Positions 16,755 through 26,404 of a DNA stretch of 64,000 bases are shown here, in pieces. How positions within the stretch are numbered: the stretch's first letter is position 1; each line of letters opens with the position of its first letter. Made by a program: the position numbers and the translations under genes. Below the pieces are notes generated by a model that was not told where the DNA came from, ran no database searches, and worked only from the letters and a program-made list of their open reading frames with translations. The stretch spans positions 1 to 64,000 of the forward strand of contig JASBZB010000014.1 of NCBI GenBank assembly GCA_029983695.1, in the 5' to 3' direction. This DNA is from Lutispora sp003527145 (GTDB lineage Bacteria; Bacillota; Clostridia; Lutisporales; Lutisporaceae).

Positions 16755-18680
16755 ATGGAAAACCTTTTAGATAATTTGAACAAACAGCAAAGAGAGGCTG
16801 TAGAGCATACCGAGGGGCCTTTGCTGATACTGGCCGGTGCAGGATCGGGAAAGACCAGGGTGCTCACTTGCAGAATCGCATATCTGATAAATGAAAAAAA
16901 CGTGTATCCGTCAAACATTCTTGCCATTACCTTTACCAACAAAGCCGCCAAGGAGATGAAGGAGAGGGTGCAAAGCCTTCTTGAGGGTTCTTATGATATG
17001 TGGGTATCTACCTTCCACGCGGCCTGCGCCAGAATTTTGCGAACGCAGGTAGAAAAGCTAAATGGCTATAAGAAGAATTTTATCATATTTGATACGGACG
17101 ACCAGGTAAAGGTCATCAAGGAATGTCTGAAAGAGCTGAACTATAATGAAAAGAATTTTCCGCCTAAGGAGATGCTGTCCTCCATATCCAAAGCCAAGGA
17201 TCAGCTCATGACGCCCGGCAGGTTCATGGATAGATATGGAAGGGACTTCAGGCTTAAGAAGGTGGCTGATATATACTCGCTCTACCAGAAAAAGCTGATG
17301 GCAAATAATGCCCTGGATTTTGATGATATACTTTTTAAGACAGTGGAGCTTTTTCAAAATAATCCTGATGTGCTTCAGTATTATCAGAATAAGTTTAGAT
17401 ATATCATGGTGGATGAATACCAGGACACCAACTATTGTCAATATATGCTTGTGAACCTGCTGGCAAAGAGCCACAGGAATCTATGTGTCGTAGGCGATGA
17501 CGACCAGTGCATCTATTCATGGAGGGGTGCCGATATAGGGAACATCTTAAATTTTGAGAAGGATTTCCCGGACACAAAGGTAATAAAACTGGAACAGAAT
17601 TATCGCTCTACACAAACGATATTGGACGCTGCCAATAGTGTCATAGATAAAAACTTCGGAAGGAAGAGCAAGAGGCTTTGGACTGAGAATGGGGAGGGAA
17701 AGCCCATAGTCTATTATAAGGCTATGGATGAAAGGGACGAAGGCGACTTTATCATTGGGGAAATAGATAGGCTGGCTTTTCAGGAGCATAGGGATCTCAA
17801 AAACTTTGCCATACTATACAGGACTAACTCCCAGTCCCGTGTGATTGAGGAAATGTGTATGGCCAGAGGGATACCGTATAAGATTGTGGGAGGCCACCGC
17901 TTTTACGATAGAATGGAAGTCAAAGATGTGATTGCATATTTAAGGGCAGTACAGGACCCGGATGGGGACCTCAGCATAAAAAGGATAATCAATGTTCCGA
18001 AGAGGGGGATCGGCAAGGCTACCCTGGATTTGTTGGAAGCTTACGCCAGAGACACCGGAAGCTCTTTGTACGAGGCGCTTCTCTTTGCCGACAGCATTGA
18101 TGGCATAGGCAAAAAAGCAAAGAACAGCATAAAGGACTTTGTAAGACTTATAGCTGAGCTTATGGATGTGGCAGAAAAAGAAAGCGCATCTGCAGTAATA
18201 GATGAGGTAATAATGAGAAGCGGATATCTGGAGGTATTGGAAAAGGGCGATGATGAAGATCAGGAAAGAGGGAAGAATATAAAGGAATTGATTTCCGCTG
18301 CATTGGAGTATGAGGAAAAAAATGAAGACAGTTCACTCCAGGGATTCCTGGAGAATATGGCTTTGATGTCGGATATCGATGGTCTGAAAGAAGAAAGAGA
18401 AGGCATCACTATGATGACTCTCCACAGTGCAAAAGGGCTGGAATTTCCCGTAGTTTTTATCTGCGGGCTGGAGGAAGGACTCTTCCCCACCCAAAGAGCC
18501 TTTTTCGACGAGCATCAGCTGGAGGAAGAGCGAAGGCTTATGTATGTTGGTGTCACAAGGGCAAGAGAGAAGCTTTATTTCAGCTCTGCCTTTGAAAGAA
18601 CCATATATGGAAGCAGGTCCTACACAATGGAATCCAGATTTTTACGTGAGATTCCCAAGGATTTGATGATAACGATGTGA
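16755..18680 (+). CDS. pcrA: UvrD/PcrA-type superfamily 1A DNA helicase, short at the C-terminus
   Basis: All SF1A helicase motifs are present: Walker A LAGAGSGKTRVL, motif Ia AITFTNKAAKEMKERV, motif II DEYQDTN, motif III GDDDQCIYSWRGAD, motif IV LEQNYRST, motif V MTLHSAKGLEFPVVF, motif VI GVTRAREKLY. At 641 residues it is roughly 80-100 short of usual PcrA (about 740), ending soon after motif VI (FLREIPKDL). The C-terminal Tudor-like, RNA polymerase-binding region is missing. The stop is immediately followed by modular repeat copy 5. 3'-5' helicase for repair and replication restart. Confidence 0.92.
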   Translation: MENLLDNLNKQQREAVEHTEGPLLILAGAGSGKTRVLTCRIAYLINEKNVYPSNILAITFTNKAAKEMKERVQSLLEGSYDMWVSTFHAACARILRTQVEKLNGYKKNFIIFDTDDQVKVIKECLKELNYNEKNFPPKEMLSSISKAKDQLMTPGRFMDRYGRDFRLKKVADIYSLYQKKLMANNALDFDDILFKTVELFQNNPDVLQYYQNKFRYIMVDEYQDTNYCQYMLVNLLAKSHRNLCVVGDDDQCIYSWRGADIGNILNFEKDFPDTKVIKLEQNYRSTQTILDAANSVIDKNFGRKSKRLWTENGEGKPIVYYKAMDERDEGDFIIGEIDRLAFQEHRDLKNFAILYRTNSQSRVIEEMCMARGIPYKIVGGHRFYDRMEVKDVIAYLRAVQDPDGDLSIKRIINVPKRGIGKATLDLLEAYARDTGSSLYEALLFADSIDGIGKKAKNSIKDFVRLIAELMDVAEKESASAVIDEVIMRSGYLEVLEKGDDEDQERGKNIKELISAALEYEEKNEDSSLQGFLENMALMSDIDGLKEEREGITMMTLHSAKGLEFPVVFICGLEEGLFPTQRAFFDEHQLEEERRLMYVGVTRAREKLYFSSAFERTIYGSRSYTMESRFLREIPKDLMITM

Positions 18681-19060
18681 TTTTAGGGCTCAGGATTCAG
18701 AGCTCAGAACTCAGGAGAAACGGGGGACGGGGAACACGGAAAAGCACTGAGTATTTTCTAATGCCATATCATACAGGAATGGGAGTTACGAACCTAAGAC
18801 TAAGTAAGACTTGCTCACTGCAGCTTCAAAACTCGCTTTGGCTCAAACAGTTGAAGTTGCGGTCGTTACGCTTCGTTAACTTACTCTAAGGTTCTTCACA
18901 AAATTCCTGCTTAGATATGAGATTAGAAAAATAGAAAACCGTGCTAATCCGTGAAAAAATCCGTGTCTTTCAGTGTTCGCCGTAACCTTTGACCCCAGAG
19001 GAATACCCTAATGCCAGAGGCTATCAGCCAGAAGCTAGTGGCTGATCTCATAGGAATACC
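18681..19060. repeat. Modular intergenic repeat, copy 5, with nested hairpin element (between pcrA and ligA)
   Basis: Order: CTCAG module (TTTAGGGCTCAGGATTCAGA and following, 18681-18717), inverted CCGTG module (GGGGAACACGGAAAAGCACTG), a 150-nt unit with imperfect inverted ends (AGGAAT..GAACCTAAGA..AAGTAA near 18775-18810 against TTAACTTACTCTAAGGTTC..ATTCCT near 18873-18908) and an inner CTTCAA/TTGAAG stem. A direct CCGTG module (18940-18985), the GGAATACCCTAA core and a GCTAG module complete it. It reads as a composite, possibly mobile-element-like, repeat. No protein coding seen. Confidence 0.7.
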
Positions 19061-19076
19061 CGAAAGGAGTGAAAGT

Positions 19077-21080
19077 ATGGATAAAGAAAAAGCCAGGATA
19101 GACGAACTCATTGAACTTATTAATCATCATAACTATAGATATTATGTGCTTGACGATCCGGAAATAGGAGATTATGAATACGATCTCCTTATGAGAGAGC
19201 TTATTGAACTGGAAAAAAGGCACCCGGAGCATCTGAGGCCGGATTCGCCTACCCAAAAAGTTGGGGGAGAAGTGCTGAAGGGCTTTACGGAGGTGTTCCA
19301 CAGGACGCAGAAGCTCAGCCTCTCAAATGTGTTTGATGAAGGGGATATAAGGGATTTTGACAACCGGGTCAAACGCGGCCTTGGCATAGAAGAAGCCGAA
19401 TACGTGGTAGAAATGAAGATAGACGGCCTTACGGTAGTGCTGAATTATGAAAAGGGGCTGTTTGTACGCGGAGCCACAAGAGGAGACGGCATCAGAGGCG
19501 AGGATATAACTGCAAACCTGAAGACAATAAAATCCATACCCCTAAAGCTTAAAGAGCCTGTAGATTTGGAAGTAAGGGGAGAGGTATTTATCTCCAAAAA
19601 GGATTTTGAGAAGCTGAATGCCCTGAGGGAGGAAACCGAAGAACCTTTATTCGCTAACCCGAGGAATGCTGCCGCAGGCTCTTTGAGACAGCTCGATACT
19701 TCAATAACTGCCAGGAGGCCCCTGGATATATTTGTATTCAACCTGGAAAGAATCGAGGGCAAGGAGTTTGCAACACATATAGAGGCCATGGAGTATCTTA
19801 AGGCTGTGGGATTCAAGATAAGCCCCTATTTGATCATCTGCAAAGGCTGGCAGGATATATATGGGAAATGCATCGAATGGGCGGATAGGAGAGGGAGCTT
19901 GAGCTTTGAGATAGACGGTCTGGTGATCAAGGTGAACAGCCTGGAATATAGGGATATTTTAGGCAGCACGACAAAGACACCGAGATGGGCTGCGGCTTAT
20001 AAATTCCCACCGGAGAAGAAAATGACCAGGCTGAAAAACATAATAGTTCAGGTGGGGCGCACGGGAGCCATCACCCCCACGGCTGAACTTGAGCCGGTCA
20101 GGATTGCCGGCTCTACTGTGAGCAGAGCTACCTTGCATAATGAAGACTTTATTAAAGAAAAAGGCATCATGATAGGCGATATGGTAATACTTCAAAAAGC
20201 AGGGGATGTGATACCTGAGATAGTGGAAGTGGTAAGCACTGAAAGGGACGGAAGCGAGAAGGCCTTTGAAATGCCGAAAAATTGCCCTGTATGCGGCTCC
20301 GAAGCATTGAGGATCGAGGGAGAAGCGGCCATAAGATGCACCAATGCATCCTGCCCGGCTCAGCTCAGGCGTTCGTTATTCCACTTCGTTTCAAGGGATG
20401 CAATGAATATAGACGGTTTGGGGCCTCAGATAATAACCATGCTTCTTGATAAAGGCTTTATCAAGGATGCGGGGGATCTATATCTCTTAAAAGATAGAAG
20501 AGATGAACTGATACAAGTGGATAGGATGGGTGAGAAATCCGTAGACAATCTGCTGAATGCTATTGAGAAATCAAAGGAGAACGGGCTGGAAAGACTACTG
20601 TTTGCCCTTGGAATCAGGATGATAGGTCAAAGGGCGTCCAAGCTTTTGGCGGAGGCCTTCGGCAGCATTGACAGGATAAAAGCTGCGGGCTGCGAAGAGC
20701 TTACATCAGTGCAAGAAATCGGTGACAAAATGGCAGACAGCATAATGGCATTTTTCAGGCTGGATCAGAACCTGGCTTTGATAGATAAGCTGAAATGCTT
20801 AGGCGTAAATACAGAGGCCGAGAAAAAGGAGATCATAGAAAATCCTAATTTTCGAGGCAAGACCTTTGTCCTCACCGGAGCCTTGACGAGTTTTACCCGT
20901 GATAAAGCCAAAGAAATAATAGAAGGCTTTGGGGGCAAGGTTTCAGGAAGTGTGAGCAAAAAGACGGATTATGTGCTGGCAGGCGAAGATGCCGGCTCGA
21001 AGCTTCAAAAAGCCACCGAATTGGGCATAACTGTAATAGATGAAGAAATCTTCAAGGAATGGGTTGAAAGGCGGGAATGA
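19077..21080 (+). CDS. ligA: NAD-dependent DNA ligase LigA
   Basis: 667 residues, full length. Ia/adenylation domain with YRYYVLDDPEIGDYEYD and the nucleotidyl-lysine motif VVEMKIDGLTVVL, then the OB fold (VQVGRTGAITPTAELEPV), zinc finger CPVCG..CTNASCP, helix-hairpin-helix segments, and a C-terminal BRCT domain (FRGKTFVLTGAL). Seals nicks in replication and repair using NAD+. ATG after GAAAGGAGTG; the upstream in-frame extension is repeat sequence. Start of a probable ligA-gatCAB transcription unit. Confidence 0.96.
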   Translation: MDKEKARIDELIELINHHNYRYYVLDDPEIGDYEYDLLMRELIELEKRHPEHLRPDSPTQKVGGEVLKGFTEVFHRTQKLSLSNVFDEGDIRDFDNRVKRGLGIEEAEYVVEMKIDGLTVVLNYEKGLFVRGATRGDGIRGEDITANLKTIKSIPLKLKEPVDLEVRGEVFISKKDFEKLNALREETEEPLFANPRNAAAGSLRQLDTSITARRPLDIFVFNLERIEGKEFATHIEAMEYLKAVGFKISPYLIICKGWQDIYGKCIEWADRRGSLSFEIDGLVIKVNSLEYRDILGSTTKTPRWAAAYKFPPEKKMTRLKNIIVQVGRTGAITPTAELEPVRIAGSTVSRATLHNEDFIKEKGIMIGDMVILQKAGDVIPEIVEVVSTERDGSEKAFEMPKNCPVCGSEALRIEGEAAIRCTNASCPAQLRRSLFHFVSRDAMNIDGLGPQIITMLLDKGFIKDAGDLYLLKDRRDELIQVDRMGEKSVDNLLNAIEKSKENGLERLLFALGIRMIGQRASKLLAEAFGSIDRIKAAGCEELTSVQEIGDKMADSIMAFFRLDQNLALIDKLKCLGVNTEAEKKEIIENPNFRGKTFVLTGALTSFTRDKAKEIIEGFGGKVSGSVSKKTDYVLAGEDAGSKLQKATELGITVIDEEIFKEWVERRE

Positions 21081-21081
21081 T

Positions 21082-21366
21082 ATGATAGAAAAAAAGGATT
21101 TGGAATACGTTGCAGCTCTGGCTAAGCTAAAGCTCAGAGAAGAGGACCTGGAAAAGGTGAGAGAAAAATTCAGCATGGTCCTGGATTATGTCAGCATGCT
21201 GAACAAGCTGGATATTGAGGATATTGAGCCTCTTATAAATGTCAACGGCATGACCAATGTGATGAGGGAAGACGAAGTCGGAGAATCCATGGACAGGGAA
21301 ACTTTGCTTGCCAACGCTCCGGAGAAGATGTACGGATGCATAAAGGTCAGCAAAATAATAGAATAG
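21082..21366 (+). CDS. gatC: Asp/Glu-tRNA amidotransferase subunit C
   Basis: 94 residues, typical GatC: starts MIEKKDLEYVAALAKLKLRE and ends in the conserved NAPEKMYGCIKVSKIIE region. Stabilises GatA and GatB in the amidotransferase that makes Gln-tRNA (and Asn-tRNA) from misacylated precursors. The ATG lies 1 nt after the ligA stop, implying coupling. Ribosome site GGCGGGA within ligA. Confidence 0.93.
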   Translation: MIEKKDLEYVAALAKLKLREEDLEKVREKFSMVLDYVSMLNKLDIEDIEPLINVNGMTNVMREDEVGESMDRETLLANAPEKMYGCIKVSKIIE

Positions 21367-21387
21367 GAGACAGGAGGAGTGAAAATA

Positions 21388-22845
21388 TTGGATTTATATA
21401 ATCTAACCCTTCATGAGGTAAGGGATAAGATAAGAGCTAGGGAAATAAGTGCAAAGGAAGTCTTGGACAGCGTTTATAGCAGAATAGATGCCGTGGAGCA
21501 ACGGATTGATGCCTATATATCCTTGACAAGAGATAAGGCCTATGAGGCTGCACAAGATGTAGACAAGAGGCTTGCCCAGGGAGAGAAATTGGGAGATTTA
21601 GCAGGCATTCCCATGGCTTTGAAGGACAATATTTCTACCTGTGGCATAAAAACCACTTGTGCGTCAAAAATGTTGGAAAACTATATTCCTCCCTATGATG
21701 CTCAAGTATATAAAAAGCTTAAGGAGGCAGGAGCAATTCTCATTGGAAAGACAAATCTTGACGAGTTTGCAATGGGAAGCTCCACTGAGAACTCCGCCTT
21801 TAAAACTACCAGGAATCCCTGGAATATTGAGAGGGTTGCCGGAGGTTCCAGCGGAGGTTCCGCAGCAGCTGTTGCAGCAGGAGAAGCTTTCTTTGCATTG
21901 GGTTCCGATACAGGAGGATCGATTAGGCAGCCCGCAGCATTATGCGGATTAGTTGGATTCAAGCCTACCTATGGGGCTGTATCCAGATATGGTGTGGGAG
22001 CTTATGGTTCTTCCTTTGATCAGATAGGTCCCTTTACCAAAGATGTAGAGGATTGTGCCATTGTTTTGAATCACTTATGCGGTCATGATGAAAAGGATTC
22101 CACATCTCTTGCAATAGAGCATGGAGATTTTAAGGAAGCTTTGAATAAAGATATAAAGGGCATGAAAATAGGTTTGCCCAAGGAGTATTTTGGTGAAGGA
22201 ATTGACCCGGAAATTAGAAAGATTGTAATGGAAGCTGTTAAAAAGATGGAAGGTCTTGGAGCCTGCGTAGAGGAAACAAGCTTGCCTTATTCAGAATATG
22301 CTCTGCCTGTATACTATATAGTAGCATCAGCGGAAGCCTCCTCTAATCTTGCCAGATTTGATGGAGTAAGATATGGTCATAGAACATCTAATTATGAGGA
22401 TTTAAATGACATATATGTCAACAGCAGAAGCGAAGGCTTTGGAGATGAGGTAAAGCTGAGGATAATGCTGGGCACCTATACATTAAGCTCCGGCTATTAT
22501 GATGCCTATTATAATAAGGCTTTAAAAGTAAGAAGGCTGATTAAACAGGATTTTGAAAAAGCCTTTGAAAAGTATGATATTTTGATATCCCCCACATCCC
22601 CTACAACAGCTTTTAAAATAGGAGAGAGAACGGATGATCAGTTAGCAATGTATATGTCGGATATATGTACTGTTCCTGTAAATATAGCTGGCATACCTGC
22701 CATATCCATACCTTGCGGGTTCTCGGGAGGATTGCCTGTCGGCATGCAGATAATGGGCAAAGCTTTAGGAGAGGCTTCAATAATAAAAGCCGCTCATGGT
22801 TTTCAAAGAAATACAGATTTCCTCGGAAAAAGACCGACTCTATAA
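21388..22845 (+). CDS. gatA: Asp/Glu-tRNA amidotransferase subunit A
   Basis: Amidase-signature enzyme, 485 residues from a TTG start. The catalytic Ser-cisSer-Lys triad lies in MALKDNIS, GGSSGGSAAAVAAG and GSDTGGSIRQPAALCG. It releases ammonia from glutamine for GatB. A GTG nine bases upstream at 21379 is in frame but directly touches the GGAGGAG ribosome site, so TTG at 21388 (MDLYNLTLHEV) is preferred. 21 nt after gatC. Confidence 0.95.
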   Translation: MDLYNLTLHEVRDKIRAREISAKEVLDSVYSRIDAVEQRIDAYISLTRDKAYEAAQDVDKRLAQGEKLGDLAGIPMALKDNISTCGIKTTCASKMLENYIPPYDAQVYKKLKEAGAILIGKTNLDEFAMGSSTENSAFKTTRNPWNIERVAGGSSGGSAAAVAAGEAFFALGSDTGGSIRQPAALCGLVGFKPTYGAVSRYGVGAYGSSFDQIGPFTKDVEDCAIVLNHLCGHDEKDSTSLAIEHGDFKEALNKDIKGMKIGLPKEYFGEGIDPEIRKIVMEAVKKMEGLGACVEETSLPYSEYALPVYYIVASAEASSNLARFDGVRYGHRTSNYEDLNDIYVNSRSEGFGDEVKLRIMLGTYTLSSGYYDAYYNKALKVRRLIKQDFEKAFEKYDILISPTSPTTAFKIGERTDDQLAMYMSDICTVPVNIAGIPAISIPCGFSGGLPVGMQIMGKALGEASIIKAAHGFQRNTDFLGKRPTL

Positions 22846-22858
22846 GGTGGTGTAAGAT

Positions 22859-24289
22859 ATGAATTATGAAACGATTATAGGTCTTGAAATACATGCAGAG
22901 CTAAGCACAAGGAGCAAGGCTTTTTGCAGCTGCAAAAATGAATTCGGCGCAGAAGTAAATACTAACTGCTGCCCGGTGTGCATGAGCTATCCCGGAGCCC
23001 TTCCGGTGATGAATAAAAAAGTTGTAGAATATGCTGTCAAGGCAGGTCTGGCCTTAGATTGCCAGATTTCATTGTATAGCAAAACAGACAGAAAAAATTA
23101 TTTCTATCCTGATTTGCCTAAGGCCTATCAGATCTCTCAGTATGATATACCTTTGTGCAAGCATGGAAAGATACAAATTCAGGTTGATGGTGAGAATAAG
23201 CCTATCGGTATTACGCGAATCCACATAGAGGAAGATGCAGGAAAGCTCATACACGGTACGGAAACAGAGAATTATTCTCTAGTAGATTTTAACAGATCCG
23301 GAGTGCCTCTGATCGAGATAGTATCGGAGCCTGATATGAGAAGCCCTGTGGAAGCCAGATTATATCTTGAAAAGCTTAAAGGCATATTGGAATATCTGGA
23401 GATTTCCGACTGCAAGATGCAGGAAGGCTCCCTCAGATGTGATGCCAATATTTCCATAAGGCCTGCAGGACAAAAAGAGTTCGGGGTAAAAACGGAAATC
23501 AAAAATATGAACTCGATGAAAGCATTGCAGAAAGCATTGGAATATGAAGAGGAAAGGCATAAGAAGGTTCTCTCGGAAGGTGGTGCCATAGTTCAGGAAA
23601 CCAGACGCTGGGATGAAGCCAAAGGCATCACCATATCCATGAGGACCAAAGAGCAGGCTCATGACTACAGGTATTTTCCGGAGCCCGATTTGGTTCCTAT
23701 AGTATTGGAAGAAAAATGGATAGATGAGATACGAAAAGCTTTGCCGGAGCTCCCAGAGGATAAGAGGAGAAGATTTGTGAAGGAATATGGAATCCCTGAT
23801 TATGATGCTTCCGTTCTTACTCTCACAAAAGAACTGTCGGATTTCTTTGAAGCTTGTGCGAAAGGACATAAAAATCCGAAGGCGATAAGCAATTGGGTAA
23901 TGGGAGAAATCCTTAGGATAATGAAGGAAAAGGAGCTGGATTTCAAAGATTTAAAAATAAAGCCGGAGGATTTGAGAAAGCTGGTGGACCTGATAGAGGC
24001 CGGAGTATTGAGCAGTACAGGAGCCAAGCAGGTATTTGAAGAAATGTTTAAGACGGGCTGTGAGCCGGAAGCTCTGGTGGATCAATTGGGTCTGAAGCAG
24101 ATAAGCGACGAGGATGTAATAGTCGAATTAGTAAGAAAGGTCCTGAATGAAAATCAAAAATCCGTAGAAGATTATAAAAACGGTAAAAGCAATGCTTTGG
24201 GATTTCTGGTAGGCCAGTGCATGAAAGCATCCAAAGGAAAAGGAAATCCGCAGCTCATAAATAAAATACTTAAAGATTTGTTGGCTTAA
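22859..24289 (+). CDS. gatB: Asp/Glu-tRNA amidotransferase subunit B
   Basis: 476 residues. Starts NYETIIGLEIHAELSTRSKAF; zinc-binding cysteines in FCSCKN and NTNCCPVC; kinase-like core with YFYPDLPKAYQISQYD and HIEEDAGKLIHG; C-terminal YqeY-like tail ending MKASKGKGNPQLINKIL. Activates the mischarged tRNA by phosphorylation and amidates it. Last gene of the ligA-gatCAB unit. Confidence 0.96.
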   Translation: MNYETIIGLEIHAELSTRSKAFCSCKNEFGAEVNTNCCPVCMSYPGALPVMNKKVVEYAVKAGLALDCQISLYSKTDRKNYFYPDLPKAYQISQYDIPLCKHGKIQIQVDGENKPIGITRIHIEEDAGKLIHGTETENYSLVDFNRSGVPLIEIVSEPDMRSPVEARLYLEKLKGILEYLEISDCKMQEGSLRCDANISIRPAGQKEFGVKTEIKNMNSMKALQKALEYEEERHKKVLSEGGAIVQETRRWDEAKGITISMRTKEQAHDYRYFPEPDLVPIVLEEKWIDEIRKALPELPEDKRRRFVKEYGIPDYDASVLTLTKELSDFFEACAKGHKNPKAISNWVMGEILRIMKEKELDFKDLKIKPEDLRKLVDLIEAGVLSSTGAKQVFEEMFKTGCEPEALVDQLGLKQISDEDVIVELVRKVLNENQKSVEDYKNGKSNALGFLVGQCMKASKGKGNPQLINKILKDLLA

Positions 24290-24324
24290 AATGTACAAGA
24301 GCAGCATATTAATTTAACAAGCAG

Positions 24325-24344
24325 GGAACGGTCTTGAACGTTCC
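24325..24344 (+). terminator. Weak hairpin after gatB
   Basis: GGAACG-GTCTTGAA-CGTTCC, extended by CAAG and CTTG further out, 36 nt after the gatB stop. There is no clean U run, so the call is tentative. The rest of 24345-24500 is AT-rich with nothing recognisable. Confidence 0.35.
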
Positions 24345-24501
24345 GTACTTGAATTTTATGTCCATCAAATATGGATTTTGTAAAAAAATGTTGAGGTAAA
24401 TTTTATAATTTTTATGAGAATGAAGCATTGATTTTCCTTAGTTATATTATTCTGAATTTGCCAATTATTTTGATATATATATTTCATGGATATAAAATGT
24501 A

Positions 24502-24530
24502 TTGAAAAAATCTCTCCATTCGTGTAATAT
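24502..24530 (+). promoter_or_regulatory. Sigma-A type promoter for the opp operon
   Basis: TTGAAA at 24502-24507, 17-nt spacer, TAATAT at 24525-24530. It gives a leader of about 145 nt before oppA. The AT-rich 392-nt intergenic region holds no other recognised element. Confidence 0.5.
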
Positions 24531-24681
24531 AAATATAATAAAAATATAAATATAAAAGATATCATATAGCTTCATTTTTATTGTTTTGTTGTAGTACAGC
24601 CAGCGGCTGTTTCTGCATATATTTCATTAATTTTTAGGTGTAAATAAAATGCGCCTAAGTAAAAAAAAGGGGGATGAATTG

Positions 24682-26343
24682 ATGAAAAGATCACTGACAT
24701 TAGTGCTCGTAATGATGCTGGTATTAAGCTTAGCGCTTACAGCATGCGGACCCAAGGCTCCGGCAGAACCGGCAGAACCAGGTGAACCGGCAGCATCAGA
24801 ACCAAAGCTATTGAGGTTTGCTATTGGTGCAGAACCTCCGGCTCTTGACCAACAGATAGCTACAGATACTTATGCTATTATGCTGGGCAACCACCTCTAC
24901 GAGGGACTCGTAAGAGTTAAAGCCGGCGAAGTAATTCCTGGTATAGCTGAAAAATGGGAAATTTCCGAAGACGGACTTACCTATACTTTCCACTTGAGAG
25001 ATGCTAAGTGGAGCGATGGAAAGGCTGTAACAGCAAGCGATTTTGAATATGCTATAAAGAGGCTTTTAAATCCTGCTACAGCTTCCGAATATGCATTCCA
25101 GGGCTACTATATACAAAACGGTGAAGAATACAACACAGGAAAGATCACAGATCCTTCCCAGATCGGTATTAAAGCTGTTGATGAAAAGACTCTTGAAATC
25201 AAATTAAAGGTTCCAACCGGTTATTTCTTAGCTTTAACAAACTTCATATCCTTGTTCCCGGTTAGACAGGATTTTGTCGAGGCCCAAGGAACAGCTTATG
25301 CTTCCGAAGCCGACAAGATACTTTACAACGGACCATATGTTTTGAAAGAATGGAAGCATGAAGAAGGCCTTGTTCTTGAAAAGAACCCGGAATATTGGAA
25401 TAAAGATGCTATAAAGATCGACAAGGTTGAAATAGCTATAGTTACAGACAGCAATACAGCAATGAGCATGTATGAAGCTGGAGATCTTGACTTTGTTGCT
25501 CTTCCAAAGGACAGAGTAGAAGAGTTCGACAAAGCAGGCAAAGCTAACTTCTACTATGACGGTGCTGAATTCTACTTCCAGTTCAACGTAAAAGGAAGAA
25601 ACAAGGAAGTTGGAAAATTAACAGGCAATGCCAACTTCAGAAAAGCTTTCGGATATGCTATAGACAGACAGGGCTATGTTGACGCAGTTCTAAAGAACGG
25701 TTCAGACGCAGCTACAAGATATGCATTGCCATTGCTTGCAGGCGTTAATGACTTATTTGCAAAAGAATATCCATTGGATTTCTATCCAAAGAATGCTGAC
25801 CCTGCAAAGGCAAAGGAATATTTGGATAAAGCTCTTGCAGAGCTAGGTATGACAATTGATAAGCTTCCTGCTATCGAATTCTTGACTGACGACTCAGACA
25901 CTGCAAGAATATCTGCAGAAGCTATTCAAGACATGCTTGCTAAGAATGCTGGAATAAAGCTTGATATCAAACAGGTTCCATTCAAACAAAGACTTGAGCT
26001 TATGAACAAGAAGGATTATGACCTTGTATTCGCAGGCTGGGGCCCAGACTATGACGATCCGATGACTTACCTCGATTTGTGGGTAATCGGCGGCGGACAT
26101 AACAATACAAACTGGGAAGACAAGACTTATACAGACCTGATCAACTTCTGCAAATCTGCTTCAGACGTGAAGGAAAGAGCAGATAAGATGTTCGAGGCGG
26201 AGAAATACTTGCTTGAAAATGGACCTATAGTTCCTGTTTACTTCAGAAGAAGAGCCTGGACTCATGTTGACGGCTTGACAGGAATAATCAGAAACTTCAT
26301 AGGCTCTGACCCAGACTTCGTATTTGCTGATATTACAAAATAA
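24682..26343 (+). CDS. oppA: Oligopeptide ABC transporter, substrate-binding lipoprotein
   Basis: 553 residues. Lipoprotein signal MKRSLTLVLVMMLVLSLAL followed by lipobox LTAC, then a Pro/Glu/Ala linker (PAEPAEPGEPA) and a family 5 extracellular solute-binding domain with LAEKWE-like GIAEKWEISEDGLTYTFHLR and DAKWSDGKAVTASDF. The mature protein would be membrane anchored and capture peptides outside the cell. Start chosen at the ATG after AAGGGGGATG; an ATG 33 nt upstream has no ribosome site. First gene of oppABCDF. Confidence 0.94.
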   Translation: MKRSLTLVLVMMLVLSLALTACGPKAPAEPAEPGEPAASEPKLLRFAIGAEPPALDQQIATDTYAIMLGNHLYEGLVRVKAGEVIPGIAEKWEISEDGLTYTFHLRDAKWSDGKAVTASDFEYAIKRLLNPATASEYAFQGYYIQNGEEYNTGKITDPSQIGIKAVDEKTLEIKLKVPTGYFLALTNFISLFPVRQDFVEAQGTAYASEADKILYNGPYVLKEWKHEEGLVLEKNPEYWNKDAIKIDKVEIAIVTDSNTAMSMYEAGDLDFVALPKDRVEEFDKAGKANFYYDGAEFYFQFNVKGRNKEVGKLTGNANFRKAFGYAIDRQGYVDAVLKNGSDAATRYALPLLAGVNDLFAKEYPLDFYPKNADPAKAKEYLDKALAELGMTIDKLPAIEFLTDDSDTARISAEAIQDMLAKNAGIKLDIKQVPFKQRLELMNKKDYDLVFAGWGPDYDDPMTYLDLWVIGGGHNNTNWEDKTYTDLINFCKSASDVKERADKMFEAEKYLLENGPIVPVYFRRRAWTHVDGLTGIIRNFIGSDPDFVFADITK

Positions 26344-26372
26344 AGAAATATAAAAAATTTATCAGTATGCAA

Positions 26373-26404
26373 GACAAAGGTATATGTTAACATATACCTT
26401 TGTC
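26373..26404. promoter_or_regulatory. 16-bp perfect palindrome between oppA and oppB
   Basis: GACAAAGGTATATGTT followed directly by AACATATACCTTTGTC, 30 nt after oppA. In SBP-first ABC operons such intercistronic stems commonly stabilise the upstream message or terminate part of the transcripts, giving excess binding protein. No U run follows, so processing/stability seems likelier than full termination. Confidence 0.55.

Noticed and set aside
18677..18889. 70-codon plus-strand frame just after pcrA
   Set aside because: It is made almost entirely of repeat copy 5 sequence, and its start overlaps the pcrA end. There is no ribosome site.
24649..24681. Upstream ATG as the oppA start
   Set aside because: It lacks a ribosome site and would put polar residues before the lipoprotein signal. 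The ATG at 24682 has AAGGGGG at good distance and gives a proper signal peptide.
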